From contig NZ_JAIPUL010000001.1 of the NCBI RefSeq assembly GCF_020180945.1, positions 992,001 to 1,056,000 of the forward strand: a DNA stretch of 64,000 nucleotides. Reading direction: 5' to 3'. Below are positions 8,403 through 17,097 of this stretch, in pieces. Below the pieces are notes generated by a model, which saw nothing but the letters and a program-made list of their open reading frames with translations, was not told the DNA's origin and ran no database searches. The stretch comes from Lacticaseibacillus kribbianus (GTDB lineage Bacteria > Bacillota > Bacilli > Lactobacillales > Lactobacillaceae). Every line of letters starts with the position of its first letter. Position 1 is the first letter of the stretch. Position numbers and translations under genes: made by a program.

Positions 8403-9593
8403 TTAGTCGAGGATTTCGGAAACAACGCCGGCGCCGACGGTACGGCCACCTTCACGAACGGTGAACTTGGTACCCTTTTCGATAGCGACAGGGCTGATCA
8501 TGTCGACTTCGAAGGTTACGTTATCGCCAGGCATAACCATTTCTACGCCTTCTGGCAGCTGGATAACGCCGGTAACGTCCGTCGTGTGGAAGTAGAACTG
8601 AGGACGGTAGTTGGAGAAGAACGGGGTGTGACGGCCGCCTTCTTCCTTGCTCAGGACATAAACTTCACCCTTGAACTTGGAGTGGGTCTGGATGGAACCT
8701 GGCTTTGCCAGGACCTGGCCACGTTCGATCTGGTCGCGGCCAACGCCACGAAGCAGAACACCAACGTTATCGCCGGCTTCGCCCAGGTCGAGGGTCTTGC
8801 GGAACATTTCAAGGCCGGTAACGGTGGACTTGATAACTTCTTCCTTCAGACCAACGATGGAAACTTCGTCGCCGATCTTAACCGTCCCACGGTCGATACG
8901 ACCGGAAGCAACGGTACCACGACCGGTGATGGTGAAGACGTCTTCAACAGGCATCAGGAAAGGCTTGTCGGTGTCACGAACTGGGGTTGGGATGTATTCG
9001 TCAACCGTGTCCATGAGTTCCATAACAACCTTTTCCTGTTCTGGGTCGCCTTCAAGGGCCTTGAGGGCAGAACCGCGGAGAACAGGGATGTCGTCACCAG
9101 GGAAATCGTATTCGGACAGAAGTTCACGAACTTCCATCTCCACGAGGTCGGTGAGTTCTTCGTCGTCAACAAGGTCAGTCTTGTTGAGGAAGACGATCAG
9201 GTAGTCAACACCAACCTGGCGAGCCAAGAGGATGTGTTCGCGGGTCTGTGGCATTGGGCCATCAGTGGCCGCAACAACCAAGATCGCACCATCCATCTGA
9301 GCCGCACCGGTGATCATGTTCTTAACGTAGTCCGCGTGCCCTGGCGCATCGATGTGAGCGTAGTGGCGCTTTTCGGTCTCGTATTCAACGTGGGCGGTGT
9401 TGATGGTGATACCACGTTCCTTTTCTTCAGGGGCAGCATCGATGGATGCGTAGTCTTGCGCCTTGGCAAGGCCCTTTTCGGAAAGTACCTTGGTGATAGC
9501 CGCGGTCAGAGTGGTCTTACCGTGGTCAACGTGCCCGATCGTACCAATGTTTACGTGGGGCTTAGTGCGTTCATAGTGTTCTTTTTCAGCCAT
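8403..9593 (-). CDS. tuf: Elongation factor Tu
   Basis: A 396-residue EF-Tu, the GTPase that delivers aminoacyl-tRNA to the ribosome. G-domain motifs are all present: GHVDHGKTT (P-loop), DAPGHADY, and NKTD in [15 protein letters not shown], followed by the two beta-barrel domains ending in [11 protein letters not shown]. The start at 9593 ([17 protein letters not shown]) is the family start and has AGGAGG upstream; the frame is open for 13 more codons but those fall in the leader. The gene has its own strong promoter and terminator and an untranslated leader of about 125 bases. Its codon use is more restricted than that of its neighbours, as expected for a highly expressed gene. Confidence 0.99.
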   Translation of the reverse strand: MAEKEHYERTKPHVNIGTIGHVDHGKTTLTAAITKVLSEKGLAKAQDYASIDAAPEEKERGITINTAHVEYETEKRHYAHIDAPGHADYVKNMITGAAQMDGAILVVAATDGPMPQTREHILLARQVGVDYLIVFLNKTDLVDDEELTDLVEMEVRELLSEYDFPGDDIPVLRGSALKALEGDPEQEKVVMELMDTVDEYIPTPVRDTDKPFLMPVEDVFTITGRGTVASGRIDRGTVKIGDEVSIVGLKEEVIKSTVTGLEMFRKTLDLGEAGDNVGVLLRGVGRDQIERGQVLAKPGSIQTHSKFKGEVYVLSKEEGGRHTPFFSNYRPQFYFHTTDVTGVIQLPEGVEMVMPGDNVTFEVDMISPVAIEKGTKFTVREGGRTVGAGVVSEILD

Positions 9594-9725
9594 GAAAAAA
9601 CGAACCTCCTGTATATTTTCGTAAAGACGCAAAGTCTAAACCCTGCAATCCTTTACGTTCTAGTGTACTACATTTAAGCCGAAATACCAAAGGAATATTT
9701 TGGCTGGAAATGAATTCCGAAAATG

Positions 9726-9754
9726 ATTATATCGAGAATCCCGGGCTTTGTAAA
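9726..9754 (-). promoter_or_regulatory. tuf promoter
   Basis: On the minus strand TTTACA (9754-9749), exact 17-bp spacer, TATAAT (9731-9726), in an AT-rich stretch that stands out from the surrounding DNA. Confidence 0.88.
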
Positions 9755-9794
9755 CCTGGAACGTCAACTTTTTTCCCTTTACACCAAAATCCCG

Positions 9795-10709
9795 TCATTT
9801 CGCCATATTCACGAGTTCTGCGGTCTGTGCCTGCAGCCAGTTGAATAACGCGTGCTCCTCTGGCGTGACCGTGGCCCCCGACTTGTTCAGGTAGCTCTGG
9901 GCGAAGTGCTTGGGGTCTTTAATCGCCCGGTCGACGAACGGATAGAGGTAGCCGAGCTCGAAGCGCAGCACCTCGACGGTCGCCCGCATCAGCTCCGGAT
10001 CGTTCAGCCCGATCTCCAGCTGAATGTGGTTCAGCACCTGAAGCAGCGTCTGGTCGTTCAGGACCCCCGGCAGCGTGCTCGGCACGATCTCGCCCGAAGT
10101 CTGGTAGCCGGCCACCTTGACCGGCGTGTCGTCCCCCACCGCCGTCAGCGCGTCCAGCAGGCTGATGCGAATCGCGGGGTGCACGTCCGGGTCGGTCAGG
10201 TTCGGTTGGGCCGCGTCGATCATCACCGCGCGCGGCAGCCGGCCGAGGTCTGCAATCGCCTGCTCCTGCTCATGCGGGGCGAACCCGCCGAGGTGGCGCA
10301 GCTTCTTGGCCAACGCGTCAATCGCCGCGCCGTTGGCGGCCAGGTCCGCCTGCTCCGCGGCTTCAATCCGCGCGGCGATTGGAGCCGGGTCGCCCTGGAC
10401 GTGGTGCAGCACGGCCCAGGCGAAGCGGTAATCCGGCAGCGCCAGCAGGGTGTCGTACAAAAGCGCCGTGTCCTCGGGGGTGGCCAGGAAGTCCTCCATG
10501 AACTGGCTGGCGTACGGCACCGCGGCCTTGGCGTCCTGCATCCCCAAGAGCGCCTGCACCAGCGGGCGCGCGATCTCGAACGCCGGCGCCTGCTTGAAGG
10601 CCTTTTCCAGGTGCGGCACTGCGCTTGCGAAGTTCTGCTTCTTGAGCGCGGCGAGCCCGAGGCTCAGGTGACGATTACTGTTGTTCGGCATTGCGACTAC
10701 TTTTCCCAT
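9795..10709 (-). CDS. Tetratricopeptide-like helical repeat protein
   Basis: About 304 residues, mostly helical and without a signal peptide or membrane segment. The N-terminus reads like a TPR unit (HLSLGLAALKKQNFASAVPHLEKAF), and several later helix pairs look repeat-like; no catalytic motif is apparent. Such proteins usually serve as scaffolds, and its partner is unknown. The second of two adjacent ATGs (10709) is chosen because GGAGG ends five bases before it; ATG 10691 is a further option. It lies between rnjB (62 bases upstream) and tuf, so it probably shares the rnjB transcript. Confidence 0.75.
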   Translation of the reverse strand: MGKVVAMPNNSNRHLSLGLAALKKQNFASAVPHLEKAFKQAPAFEIARPLVQALLGMQDAKAAVPYASQFMEDFLATPEDTALLYDTLLALPDYRFAWAVLHHVQGDPAPIAARIEAAEQADLAANGAAIDALAKKLRHLGGFAPHEQEQAIADLGRLPRAVMIDAAQPNLTDPDVHPAIRISLLDALTAVGDDTPVKVAGYQTSGEIVPSTLPGVLNDQTLLQVLNHIQLEIGLNDPELMRATVEVLRFELGYLYPFVDRAIKDPKHFAQSYLNKSGATVTPEEHALFNWLQAQTAELVNMAK

Positions 10710-10771
10710 CATGACCTCCGTGAGACCCAAAAAACGGCACCCACTGCGGTGTCGTTCGGGCGCGATTGCGA

Positions 10772-12451
10772 TTACTGGCGCTTGGCGCTGTTCTGGTTGA
10801 CTTCCATGATCACCGGCAGGATTACCGGGCGGCGCTTGGTCTGGTCGAACAGGAAGCGGCTCAGGTCGTCGCGCACGCTTTGCTTGAGCGTGCTCCAGTC
10901 GAACTCCTTGTTGTCCAGGCTCTTTTGGACCGTCGCGGCGACCAGGTTCGCCGACTCCGTCATCAGGTCCTTGGCCGTCTTCATGTAGACGAAGCCGCGG
11001 CTTTGGATCTTCGGCTTGGCGACGATGCGCTTCTTCTTGCGGTCGATGGTGACAACGGCGATGAAAATGCCGTCCTCGGCCAGCATCTTGCGGTCGCGCA
11101 GCACGATGTTGCCGATGTCGCCGACGCCGATGCCGTCGATCATGGTGTTGCCCGCGTCCACGTGGCCGGCGTTGTGCATCTTGCCCTTCTCGTAGCTCAG
11201 GATGTCACCGATGTTGGGAATCAGGATGTTCTCTTCCGGAATGCCGGTTTCCTGGGCGATCTCGGCGTGCGCGGCCAGCAGACGGTACTCGCCCTGAACC
11301 GGGATCACGAACTTCGGCCGCAGCAGGTTGATCATCAGCTGCAGGTCGGCCTTGTTGGCGTGCCCGGAGGCGTGCAGGTCGTCGGACACCGCCTTGACCT
11401 CGCCGCCTGCGCGGTAGATCATGTCGCGGGTCTTGGCCGCCATGGTCTCCATCGCGTGGGAGATCGACGTGGTGATGAAGACCAGGTCCCCTTCGTGAAT
11501 GTGGACGAGGCGGTGCTTGTTGGTCGCCATGCGCTGCAGCGACTTCAGCGGCTCGCCCATCCGCCCAGTTTCAAGAATCACCACCTGGCTGTCGTCCAGG
11601 GTCTTGAGCTCCTTGGTGGTGGCGAGAATCTCGGGATTCGGCAGCACGATGTCGTTGAGGCGCATCGCGGTTTTCACCACGCGCTCAACCTCGCGGCCGG
11701 TCAGCACCACGCGGCGGTTGGTGGCCGCGGCGGCGTTCAAGACCTGCTGGATGCGCTCGATGTTGGAGGCGACGCTGGCCACCACGATGCGGCCGGTGTG
11801 GTACTTGAAAGTCTCTTGAATGTAGGTGTAGATCTCGTGCTCACTGGCGTTTTGGTACGGCGATTCCGCGTTGGCGGAGTCGGACAACAGCGCAAGCACC
11901 TTGCGATCGCCGATCTTGGCCAGGCGGGACAGGTCGGACGCGTACGCCGGCGCCGCGCTCTGGTCGAACTTGAAGTCGCCGGTGTACACCACCGCGCCGC
12001 TCGGGGTCTCGATCACGATGCCCAGGGCACCCGGGATACTGTGGGTGGTCGGGAAAAAGGAGACCTTGATCTTGCCGAACTGAACGACGGACTTGGCCGT
12101 GACCACGTTGAAGTCCTTGAACTTCTTGGCCGCAGGCGTCGTCATGCCCAGCTTGGCCAGGGCGATGGTCAGCTCGGAGCCGAAGACCGGCACCGGGTGC
12201 TCCGGCAGGAAGTACGGCAGCGCGCCCACCGCGTCGGCGTGGCCGTGGGACAGGAAAATCCCCTCGATGCGATCCGCGTTCTCCTCAAGATAGGTCAGGT
12301 CCGGAATCACAATGTCGATGCCCAGCAGCTCGTTGTCGGGATACTTCAGCCCGAAATCACATACAAAAATTCGGTCGTCCACTTCGATTGCGTACATGTT
12401 CTTGCCGTTCTCACGTACACCACCGAGGGCGACCACCTTGATCTTACTCAT
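10772..12451 (-). CDS. rnjB: Ribonuclease J2
   Basis: A 559-residue beta-CASP metallo-beta-lactamase RNase of the J family, which acts in 5'-3' mRNA turnover together with RNase J1. It contains the family N-terminus LGGVRENGKNMY, the metal-site region LSHGHADAVG (residues 68-76) and the C-terminal SRGFVYMKTAKDLMTES. The canonical HxHxDH reads H69-G-H-A-D-A74, so the last His is Ala. A weakened active site is known for RNase J2 of lactic acid bacteria and streptococci, where J2 works with the active J1. A second, intact J protein lies at 34.3-36.0 kb, supporting the J2 call. Confidence 0.92.
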   Translation of the reverse strand: MSKIKVVALGGVRENGKNMYAIEVDDRIFVCDFGLKYPDNELLGIDIVIPDLTYLEENADRIEGIFLSHGHADAVGALPYFLPEHPVPVFGSELTIALAKLGMTTPAAKKFKDFNVVTAKSVVQFGKIKVSFFPTTHSIPGALGIVIETPSGAVVYTGDFKFDQSAAPAYASDLSRLAKIGDRKVLALLSDSANAESPYQNASEHEIYTYIQETFKYHTGRIVVASVASNIERIQQVLNAAAATNRRVVLTGREVERVVKTAMRLNDIVLPNPEILATTKELKTLDDSQVVILETGRMGEPLKSLQRMATNKHRLVHIHEGDLVFITTSISHAMETMAAKTRDMIYRAGGEVKAVSDDLHASGHANKADLQLMINLLRPKFVIPVQGEYRLLAAHAEIAQETGIPEENILIPNIGDILSYEKGKMHNAGHVDAGNTMIDGIGVGDIGNIVLRDRKMLAEDGIFIAVVTIDRKKKRIVAKPKIQSRGFVYMKTAKDLMTESANLVAATVQKSLDNKEFDWSTLKQSVRDDLSRFLFDQTKRRPVILPVIMEVNQNSAKRQ

Positions 12452-12483
12452 GGGTTCACCTCTGGTTGATATTTAGGTTTTTC

Positions 12484-12521
12484 GCCAAGTCTTGGCACGA
12501 ATAAATCCTTTTACCAGTGTA
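12484..12521 (-). promoter_or_regulatory. Candidate rnjB extended -10 promoter and dyad in the leader
   Basis: On the minus strand TGGTACACT (extended -10, hexamer 12521-12516) lies about 65 bases before the start; a convincing -35 is not seen. In the leader GCCAAG-T-CTTGGC (12484-12496) is a perfect dyad that widens to TTCG/CGAA on both sides. A regulatory role is only a guess. Confidence 0.4.
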
Positions 12522-12594
12522 CCACACCGCGCGGCGTCTTGCACCCGCCCCGAAGACGCGAACGGGGCGCGCCGCATGGCCCGCCCCGAATCTC

Positions 12595-13281
12595 TCACGC
12601 CTGTGCCAGCTTCCAATCCAGAAGCGGCGTGTAGAAGCGCTGGTACCCTGCCTGGTTCAGGTGGGTGCCGTCGCCATCGTGCGGCACCTTGCCGCTGTTG
12701 TAGGAGAAGCGGCGCGCCATCTCAGGCAGGCAGGTGTTGATCTGCCCCTCGCGGTACACATCGACCACGGGAATCGCCCACTTCGCGCACGCGGCGCGCG
12801 CCGCGGCGTGCAGCTGATCCTGCAGCGCCGGCGCAATCAGCGGCATGTGGTGCGGCGCGACGAAAAACGCCGGTGTCAGCGGGTACTTCGCCCGCAGCGT
12901 CGCGAGCACGCACTCGAAGGCGCCGAGGTACGTGTTGGGATCGAAGGCCGCGGCATCGTAGCCCGCAGTCAGCGTGCCCAGCGCCCGCAGCGCCGGCACG
13001 TAGCTTGCGCCGTCGTTGGTCAGCCCGTCGAACACGATCAGGTCCGGGGCCGCCGGGTCGGCGTCGCGCAGCTGCCTGGCCACGTCCGGCACATCGTTGT
13101 CGGAGGGCCAGGTGTGGTCGCTCGGCCGCGTCGGCACCACCGTCGCACCGTTTTGCGCGTACTTCACGTAGCGCATGCCGTGGCGGGCGGCCAGGTCGTC
13201 GAGCATGCCGTAGTCCAGCTCGTGGCCCCGCACCAGCGAGTCGCCGAAGCCGTAGAGTGTTGCGCCATCAAGCTTCACCAT
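12595..13281 (-). CDS. SGNH/GDSL-family hydrolase
   Basis: A 228-residue cytoplasmic protein (no signal peptide) of the SGNH esterase family. Block I is YGFGDSLVRG with the nucleophile Ser, block II/III residues appear as FDGLTNDGASY, and block V is DGTHLNQAG with the Asp and His. Substrates of such proteins range from acyl esters to carbohydrate acetyl groups and cannot be told here. The start at 13281 has GGAGG seven bases upstream and lies inside the last codons of the endonuclease-family gene (14-base overlap), so the two are translationally coupled. Confidence 0.82.
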   Translation of the reverse strand: MVKLDGATLYGFGDSLVRGHELDYGMLDDLAARHGMRYVKYAQNGATVVPTRPSDHTWPSDNDVPDVARQLRDADPAAPDLIVFDGLTNDGASYVPALRALGTLTAGYDAAAFDPNTYLGAFECVLATLRAKYPLTPAFFVAPHHMPLIAPALQDQLHAAARAACAKWAIPVVDVYREGQINTCLPEMARRFSYNSGKVPHDGDGTHLNQAGYQRFYTPLLDWKLAQA

Positions 13282-14077
13282 GCTGCGCCTCCAAGGTCAC
13301 GTCGATGACGACCGGGAAGTGGTCGGAGGCGTAGTGCCCGTCCGGCGTCTGCGCGACGTCGATCTGGTAGCGGTCAACGCTCACGTTCGGTGTGACGAAC
13401 CAGTAATCGATGCGCTTGGTCGTCAGGTCCGGCCGCGCGCGGAACTGCCCGTTGTCCTGGAAGGTGCCTGGGTACGGCATCTCGCGCGTTTTGGCCACCA
13501 GCTGCGCGTCCTGCAGGGCTGAGACGGCCTGGTGGTAGGCCTGGTCCTCGGGTTCCGCGTTGAAGTCACCGGCCAAAACCAGCGCCTCGCCGGCCGCAAG
13601 CAGCGGCGCGAAGTAGCGCAGGATCTGCGCCATGCCCTGCTCGCGCGCCGGCTGGGACTGGTCGTCCAGGTGCGTCACCACCGCCGTGAACACGCGGTTA
13701 GTCGCGCGCTCGCGCAGCCGCGCCCACTGGAAAATGCGGGTGCTGCCGGCCCCGGGAAACTTCGTCGGCTGATCCGGCGTCTGCGCCAGCCACTGGTGAC
13801 CGCTTGCAATCAGCGCGAACTTGGCGGGCAGATAGAACAGCCCGTTGAACTCCCCGGCGGCGATGCCGTCGTCGCGCGCCACCCCGACGAAGCGGTACGC
13901 CGGCAGCGCCTGCTTCAGCGCGGCCAAGGGCTCCGCCAGCACCTCCTGCAGCGCCAAAAGGTCCGGCGCCTGGGCCTGAATGTTGGCAATCACGTGCGGC
14001 CGGCGCTGGGCCCAGCGCCACTGGCCCCCTTCGTCCTCCGGGTTGTCGTAGCGAATGTTGTACGTCATTAATTTCAT
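13268..14077 (-). CDS. Endonuclease/exonuclease/phosphatase family protein
   Basis: A 269-residue protein with the EEP fold: MTYNIRYD at the N-terminus, LLALQEV (metal-binding Glu), VVTHLDD, VLAGDFNAEPED (catalytic Asp/Asn) and a C-terminal YASDHFPVVIDV (general-base His). The family includes phosphodiesterases acting on DNA, phosphoinositides and sugar phosphates; there is no export signal, so it acts in the cytoplasm. The start at 14077 is preceded by AGAGGTC; ATG 14095 is in frame but less well spaced. It overlaps and probably is co-transcribed with the GDSL gene. Confidence 0.85.
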   Translation of the reverse strand: MKLMTYNIRYDNPEDEGGQWRWAQRRPHVIANIQAQAPDLLALQEVLAEPLAALKQALPAYRFVGVARDDGIAAGEFNGLFYLPAKFALIASGHQWLAQTPDQPTKFPGAGSTRIFQWARLRERATNRVFTAVVTHLDDQSQPAREQGMAQILRYFAPLLAAGEALVLAGDFNAEPEDQAYHQAVSALQDAQLVAKTREMPYPGTFQDNGQFRARPDLTTKRIDYWFVTPNVSVDRYQIDVAQTPDGHYASDHFPVVIDVTLEAQHGEA

Positions 14078-14208
14078 GGTTTGACCTCTTCTCATGACTC
14101 ACCGCAATGCGGTCACCGTCTAGGATACGCTTTCACAAGCGGCGTGACCACCGGCGCCGGGCAACTTTTTTGGCCGATGTGGCCTCAGTGCGAGACTGCG
14201 GCCGGCAC

Positions 14209-14370
14209 GCTGTGCGGTTGCCTAAGTGCGCCTGGCTTCGCTCTGGCCTCGTCGAGCTACGCAAGGCAACGACAACTCGCGCTGCTAAGGCCAGCCCTCG
14301 GGGCATAGTGCGCCCCAAGCGCTGGCCTTACGCTGTGCGGTTGCCTAAGTGCGCCTGGCTTCGCTCTGGG
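14209..14370 (-). repeat. Dispersed hairpin repeat: one half unit and one full unit
   Basis: This occupies the 342-bp gap between rpsO and the endonuclease-family gene. The full unit (about 14250-14369) has arms AAGGCCAGCCCT and AGCGCTGGCCTT around GGGGC-ATAGTGC-GCCCC: 16 of 18 facing positions pair, and the core has changed from GGGCC/GGCCC to GGGGC/GCCCC on both sides at once. A right-half copy (14209-14246) precedes it. The block starts next to the rpsO terminator. The rest of the gap (14096-14208) shows nothing recognisable. Confidence 0.85.
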
Positions 14371-14371
14371 A

Positions 14372-14408
14372 ACAAAAAAGGCCGCCACAGCGAACGCTGC
14401 AGCGGCGG
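14372..14408 (-). terminator. Rho-independent terminator of rpsO
   Basis: On the minus strand a GC-rich stem (CCGCCGCTGCAGCG with CGCTGTGGCGG, loop near TT) is followed by CCTTTTTTG, 11 bases after the rpsO stop. Confidence 0.9.
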
Positions 14409-14419
14409 TGAAATCTAGA

Positions 14420-14689
14420 TTAACGACGCAGGCCAAGAGCCTTGATCAGGTCGCGGTAACGGGTGATGTCCTTGTTCCGCAGGTAGCGAAGCAGGTTACG
14501 ACGTTCACCGATCTTCTTCATCAGACCAACATAGGAGTGGTGGTCCTTCTTGTGAACGCCCAAGTGAGCGTTCAGGTTCTTGATGTCGGCGGTCAGAACG
14601 GCAATCTGGACCTCAGGTGAGCCAGTGTCGCCTTCGTGACGCGCAAACTTTGCGATGATTTCGTTCTTTTCAGTTTGAGAAACAGCCAT
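14420..14689 (-). CDS. rpsO: 30S ribosomal protein S15
   Basis: An 89-residue S15, a primary 16S rRNA binder in the central domain of the small subunit. Conserved stretches [27 protein letters not shown] and [12 protein letters not shown] are all present. The start at 14689 (MAVSQTEKN) is the family start with GGTGG upstream; the ATG-open frame to 14710 is leader. It follows rpsT and shares its strong promoter, as no separate promoter is evident in the 148-base gap. That gap can fold, in keeping with S15 autoregulation known from other bacteria. Confidence 0.98.
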   Translation of the reverse strand: MAVSQTEKNEIIAKFARHEGDTGSPEVQIAVLTADIKNLNAHLGVHKKDHHSYVGLMKKIGERRNLLRYLRNKDITRYRDLIKALGLRR

Positions 14690-14773
14690 GAGCTTATTTC
14701 CACCTTTCATTAAATTGCCCGAAACTGCGGCAGGCGACGGTGAACCGCCAGCGAAGTAACGGGTTCAAAACTT

Positions 14774-14811
14774 GACCACGTCCCAAGCGCGAAGCTTGGT
14801 CATCCGAGGTC
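14774..14811 (-). promoter_or_regulatory. Structured rpsO leader, possible S15 autoregulatory site
   Basis: On the minus strand GACC (14811-14808) and GGTC (14777-14774) enclose CCAAGC-TTCGC-GCTTGG, giving a compact stem with internal loops upstream of rpsO. S15 represses its own mRNA through structured leaders of several unrelated shapes; assignment here rests on position only. No T run follows, so it is not a normal terminator of rpsT. Confidence 0.35.
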
Positions 14812-14837
14812 GCAACAAAAATCACGACCCCGGGTGA

Positions 14838-15092
14838 TTACTTGGTCAAAAGTGCGGACAGGCGGCTCTTGTCGCGGCCGGCCTTGTTCTTGTGGATCAG
14901 GCCCTTGTTAGCGGCCATATCGATCGCACGTGCAGCTTCCTTGTACAGGTCCTGCTTGTTGTCAGCACCTGCGGCAGCCGCAACCTTGAACTTCTTGACC
15001 GTCGTGCGCAGTGCGCTGACCTGAGCCGCGTTGCGTTCGCGGTTCGCGGCCTGCGTCTTGACGCGCTTGATCGCAGATTTGATTTGTGGCAT
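14838..15092 (-). CDS. rpsT: 30S ribosomal protein S20
   Basis: An 84-residue S20, a helical protein that binds 16S rRNA. It is Lys/Arg/Ala-rich with the family start [14 protein letters not shown] and the C-terminal region [22 protein letters not shown] lies just upstream of ATG 15092. It is transcribed from the strong promoter at 15141-15169 away from the holA-comE cluster and reads on towards rpsO. Confidence 0.98.
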   Translation of the reverse strand: MPQIKSAIKRVKTQAANRERNAAQVSALRTTVKKFKVAAAAGADNKQDLYKEAARAIDMAANKGLIHKNKAGRDKSRLSALLTK

Positions 15093-15140
15093 ACATGTCA
15101 CCTCCGGGGATTAATCGGTTGTTTACACAACACAGCGAGT

Positions 15141-15169
15141 ATTATAGCGAATCTGAGCCGTCGTTGCAA
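15141..15169 (-). promoter_or_regulatory. rpsT promoter
   Basis: On the minus strand TTGCAA (15169-15164), exact 17-bp spacer, TATAAT (15146-15141). The -35 box directly abuts the stop codon of the upstream fusion gene. Confidence 0.9.
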
Positions 15170-16060
15170 CTAAAAGTTGTCAAGTCCGCCGCCTTGATAG
15201 CAGATGACGGTCGTGTCGAAGTAACGCTCCTGAAACGCCACGGCCGTAGCCACCGCCGCGGGCGTCAGCGGTCGGTCGGCGACCACCCACTTCTCCTCGC
15301 GATCGTCGTGGCGGCAGATCACCGCCTGCACGCGCCCCGTGTAGCGGGTCAGCGGGCGGATCGGCCCCAGCACGTAGGCGTCCTGGGGCAGCCGGTCGCC
15401 ACCCATCACACCGGCGACGTACCCGTAGTTCACCGGGTAGCGCAGGTTCGGCCAGCGCGGGTGGGTGCTGCCGAGCGGCCGGTCCATCGTCACCGTGACC
15501 ACCTGCCCCAGCGGCCCGAGCGGTTGCGGCAGTACCACGGCCGGCAGGCGGTCGCCGCGGAAGGTCACCCGCAGCCGCGCGGCAAACGGCAGCGCCTGCC
15601 AGAACGCCGCACCGTGGCCGGGCCAGGCCGCCTCGAGCACCGTGCCCATCGCCGTGCCGTGCGCCCCGACGGCCACAACGGCGTCCGCCGGCAGGTCCGC
15701 CGCGAAGGCACGGTAGCGCGCCTGGGTCTGGCGCAGGCTTTCGCCGCCTAGCGCCGTGAAGTCCCAGTCCGCCCACTGGTGCGCTGCGTACCCGGCAAAA
15801 TCGGCCTGCCAGCCGGGCATGCGTCGCTCGACCAGCCGTGAGTCGAGCTGCACCACCAGACCGAGCCGGGCGGCCAGTGGCTGCACCGTCTGCACCGCGC
15901 GCCGCAACGGGCTGCTGTACACGGCGGTGTATGGCGTCGCGGTCAGCGTCTGGGCCAGGGCCTCGGCCTGGGCGCGCCCGCGCGCGGTCAACGGCCGCCT
16001 CAGATCATCGTGCTCGCGCACGTCGGGCTCGCCGTGGCGGATGAAGTCGATCTGTGCCAT
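15170..16060 (-). CDS. Histidine phosphatase fused to a pyrophosphatase-like domain
   Basis: A 296-residue two-domain protein. Residues 1-180 form a histidine-phosphatase (phosphoglycerate-mutase-like) domain with FIRHGEPD (phospho-acceptor His9), SSPLRRAVQT, E78 in LVERRMPGW and the second catalytic His134 in VGAHGTAMG. Residues about 187-285 resemble the small inorganic-pyrophosphatase-like proteins of Firmicutes: VTMDRPLGSTHP, YPVNYGYVAGVMGGD, QDAYVLG and a late FQERYF. The Asp cluster of true family I enzymes (DGDPxD) is only partly kept, so pyrophosphatase activity is uncertain. Start 16060 has AGGGGG upstream. It is the last gene of the holA-com group and the rpsT promoter abuts its stop. 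Confidence 0.75.
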   Translation of the reverse strand: MAQIDFIRHGEPDVREHDDLRRPLTARGRAQAEALAQTLTATPYTAVYSSPLRRAVQTVQPLAARLGLVVQLDSRLVERRMPGWQADFAGYAAHQWADWDFTALGGESLRQTQARYRAFAADLPADAVVAVGAHGTAMGTVLEAAWPGHGAAFWQALPFAARLRVTFRGDRLPAVVLPQPLGPLGQVVTVTMDRPLGSTHPRWPNLRYPVNYGYVAGVMGGDRLPQDAYVLGPIRPLTRYTGRVQAVICRHDDREEKWVVADRPLTPAAVATAVAFQERYFDTTVICYQGGGLDNF

Positions 16061-16068
16061 CCCGCCCC

Positions 16069-17097
16069 CTACCGCCGCGCCTTGCCGCAGTAGCGCAGCA
16101 CGAAGAGCTCGAAGGCCAGTGCCTTGTCCATGCGGCCGGTTTTCATCGCCGTCTCCGTGTCGACCAGGCCGACGTAGGCGTCCTGAAGCGACGCCAGGCT
16201 TGTGCGCTGCACTGCCTGCAGCGCCAGCTTGACGCGGTACGGGTGCACCTTCAGCGTGCCGGCCAGGCTGCCCTGGCTGTAGCCCTTCTGCGAAAGAATC
16301 GCGACCTGCAGCAGCAGCCGAAACTGGCCAACCAGCAGGCTGTTGAGGCGGATCGGTTCCTCTTTTTGAAGCAGCAGGTCGCGGTACAGGCCGATGGCCA
16401 GCGTCGCGTTTTGCGCGACCACCGCCGACACCAAGTCAAAGACCCGATCCGTCAGCTGCTTGGGCACCAGCGCGTCGATTGCCGCCTCATCCAGCGTGCC
16501 GCCGGCCGCGGCGTAGGTCGCAAGCTTGGGCAGCTCGCGCACCATCGCCGAGTAGTCGCCGCCGGCCCGCTGCACCAGCGCCGCGGAGGCCTGCGGAGTG
16601 ATCTCGATTTTCTGCTTGCGCAGCGCCTTTTGAATCGCGGACTGGGCGTCGCGCTGGTTCAGGGGCGCCGCATCGACCACCAGGGCGGCCTTCTTGATCG
16701 CCTTGACCAGCCGCTTGCGCTCGTCGAGCTTCGGGTAGCCGGCGGCGATCACCATGGTGGTCGACGCGACCGGATGCTGGCAGTAGGCGAGAAGCCCGTC
16801 TAGGTCGTGCACCGGCCCGCCCTTGCCGGCCTCGCCGGTCAGGAAAAACGGGTCGGTGATCACGACCTCGCGGAAGTCGCCGAAGAACGGCTGCGAGCTG
16901 GCGTCGTCCAGCGCCACGGCCACCGGTGTCTGGCGCATGTCGTAGCTGGCGTAATTCATCGTCTGCTGGTCCGGCGGCACCAGCGCCCGCAGCGCCTGCA
17001 GGGCACGGTCGAACAGCGCCTGCTCCGTGCCGAGCACCAGCACCAGCGGCGGCCTTTCCTTGGTTTTGAGTTGTTCAATCAGGTCATCGACTTGCAT
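16069..17097 (-). CDS. holA: DNA polymerase III delta subunit
   Basis: A 342-residue HolA, the clamp-loader subunit that opens the beta sliding clamp. The sequence has the expected N-terminal LVLGTEQALFDRAL, the central region with ASTTMVIAAGYPKLDERKR and the C-terminal collar domain (QFRLLLQVAILSQKGYSQG, LKVHPYRVKLAL). Length is normal. The start at 17097 lies inside the end of comEC (14-base overlap). The gene order comEA-comEC-holA-rpsT is widely conserved in Firmicutes and supports the call. Confidence 0.93.
   Translation of the reverse strand: MQVDDLIEQLKTKERPPLVLVLGTEQALFDRALQALRALVPPDQQTMNYASYDMRQTPVAVALDDASSQPFFGDFREVVITDPFFLTGEAGKGGPVHDLDGLLAYCQHPVASTTMVIAAGYPKLDERKRLVKAIKKAALVVDAAPLNQRDAQSAIQKALRKQKIEITPQASAALVQRAGGDYSAMVRELPKLATYAAAGGTLDEAAIDALVPKQLTDRVFDLVSAVVAQNATLAIGLYRDLLLQKEEPIRLNSLLVGQFRLLLQVAILSQKGYSQGSLAGTLKVHPYRVKLALQAVQRTSLASLQDAYVGLVDTETAMKTGRMDKALAFELFVLRYCGKARR

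Noticed and set aside
8184-9677. A 497-codon plus-strand frame opposite tuf
   Set aside because: It is the antisense of EF-Tu with no ribosome site; the frame stays open because of the restricted codon use of tuf.
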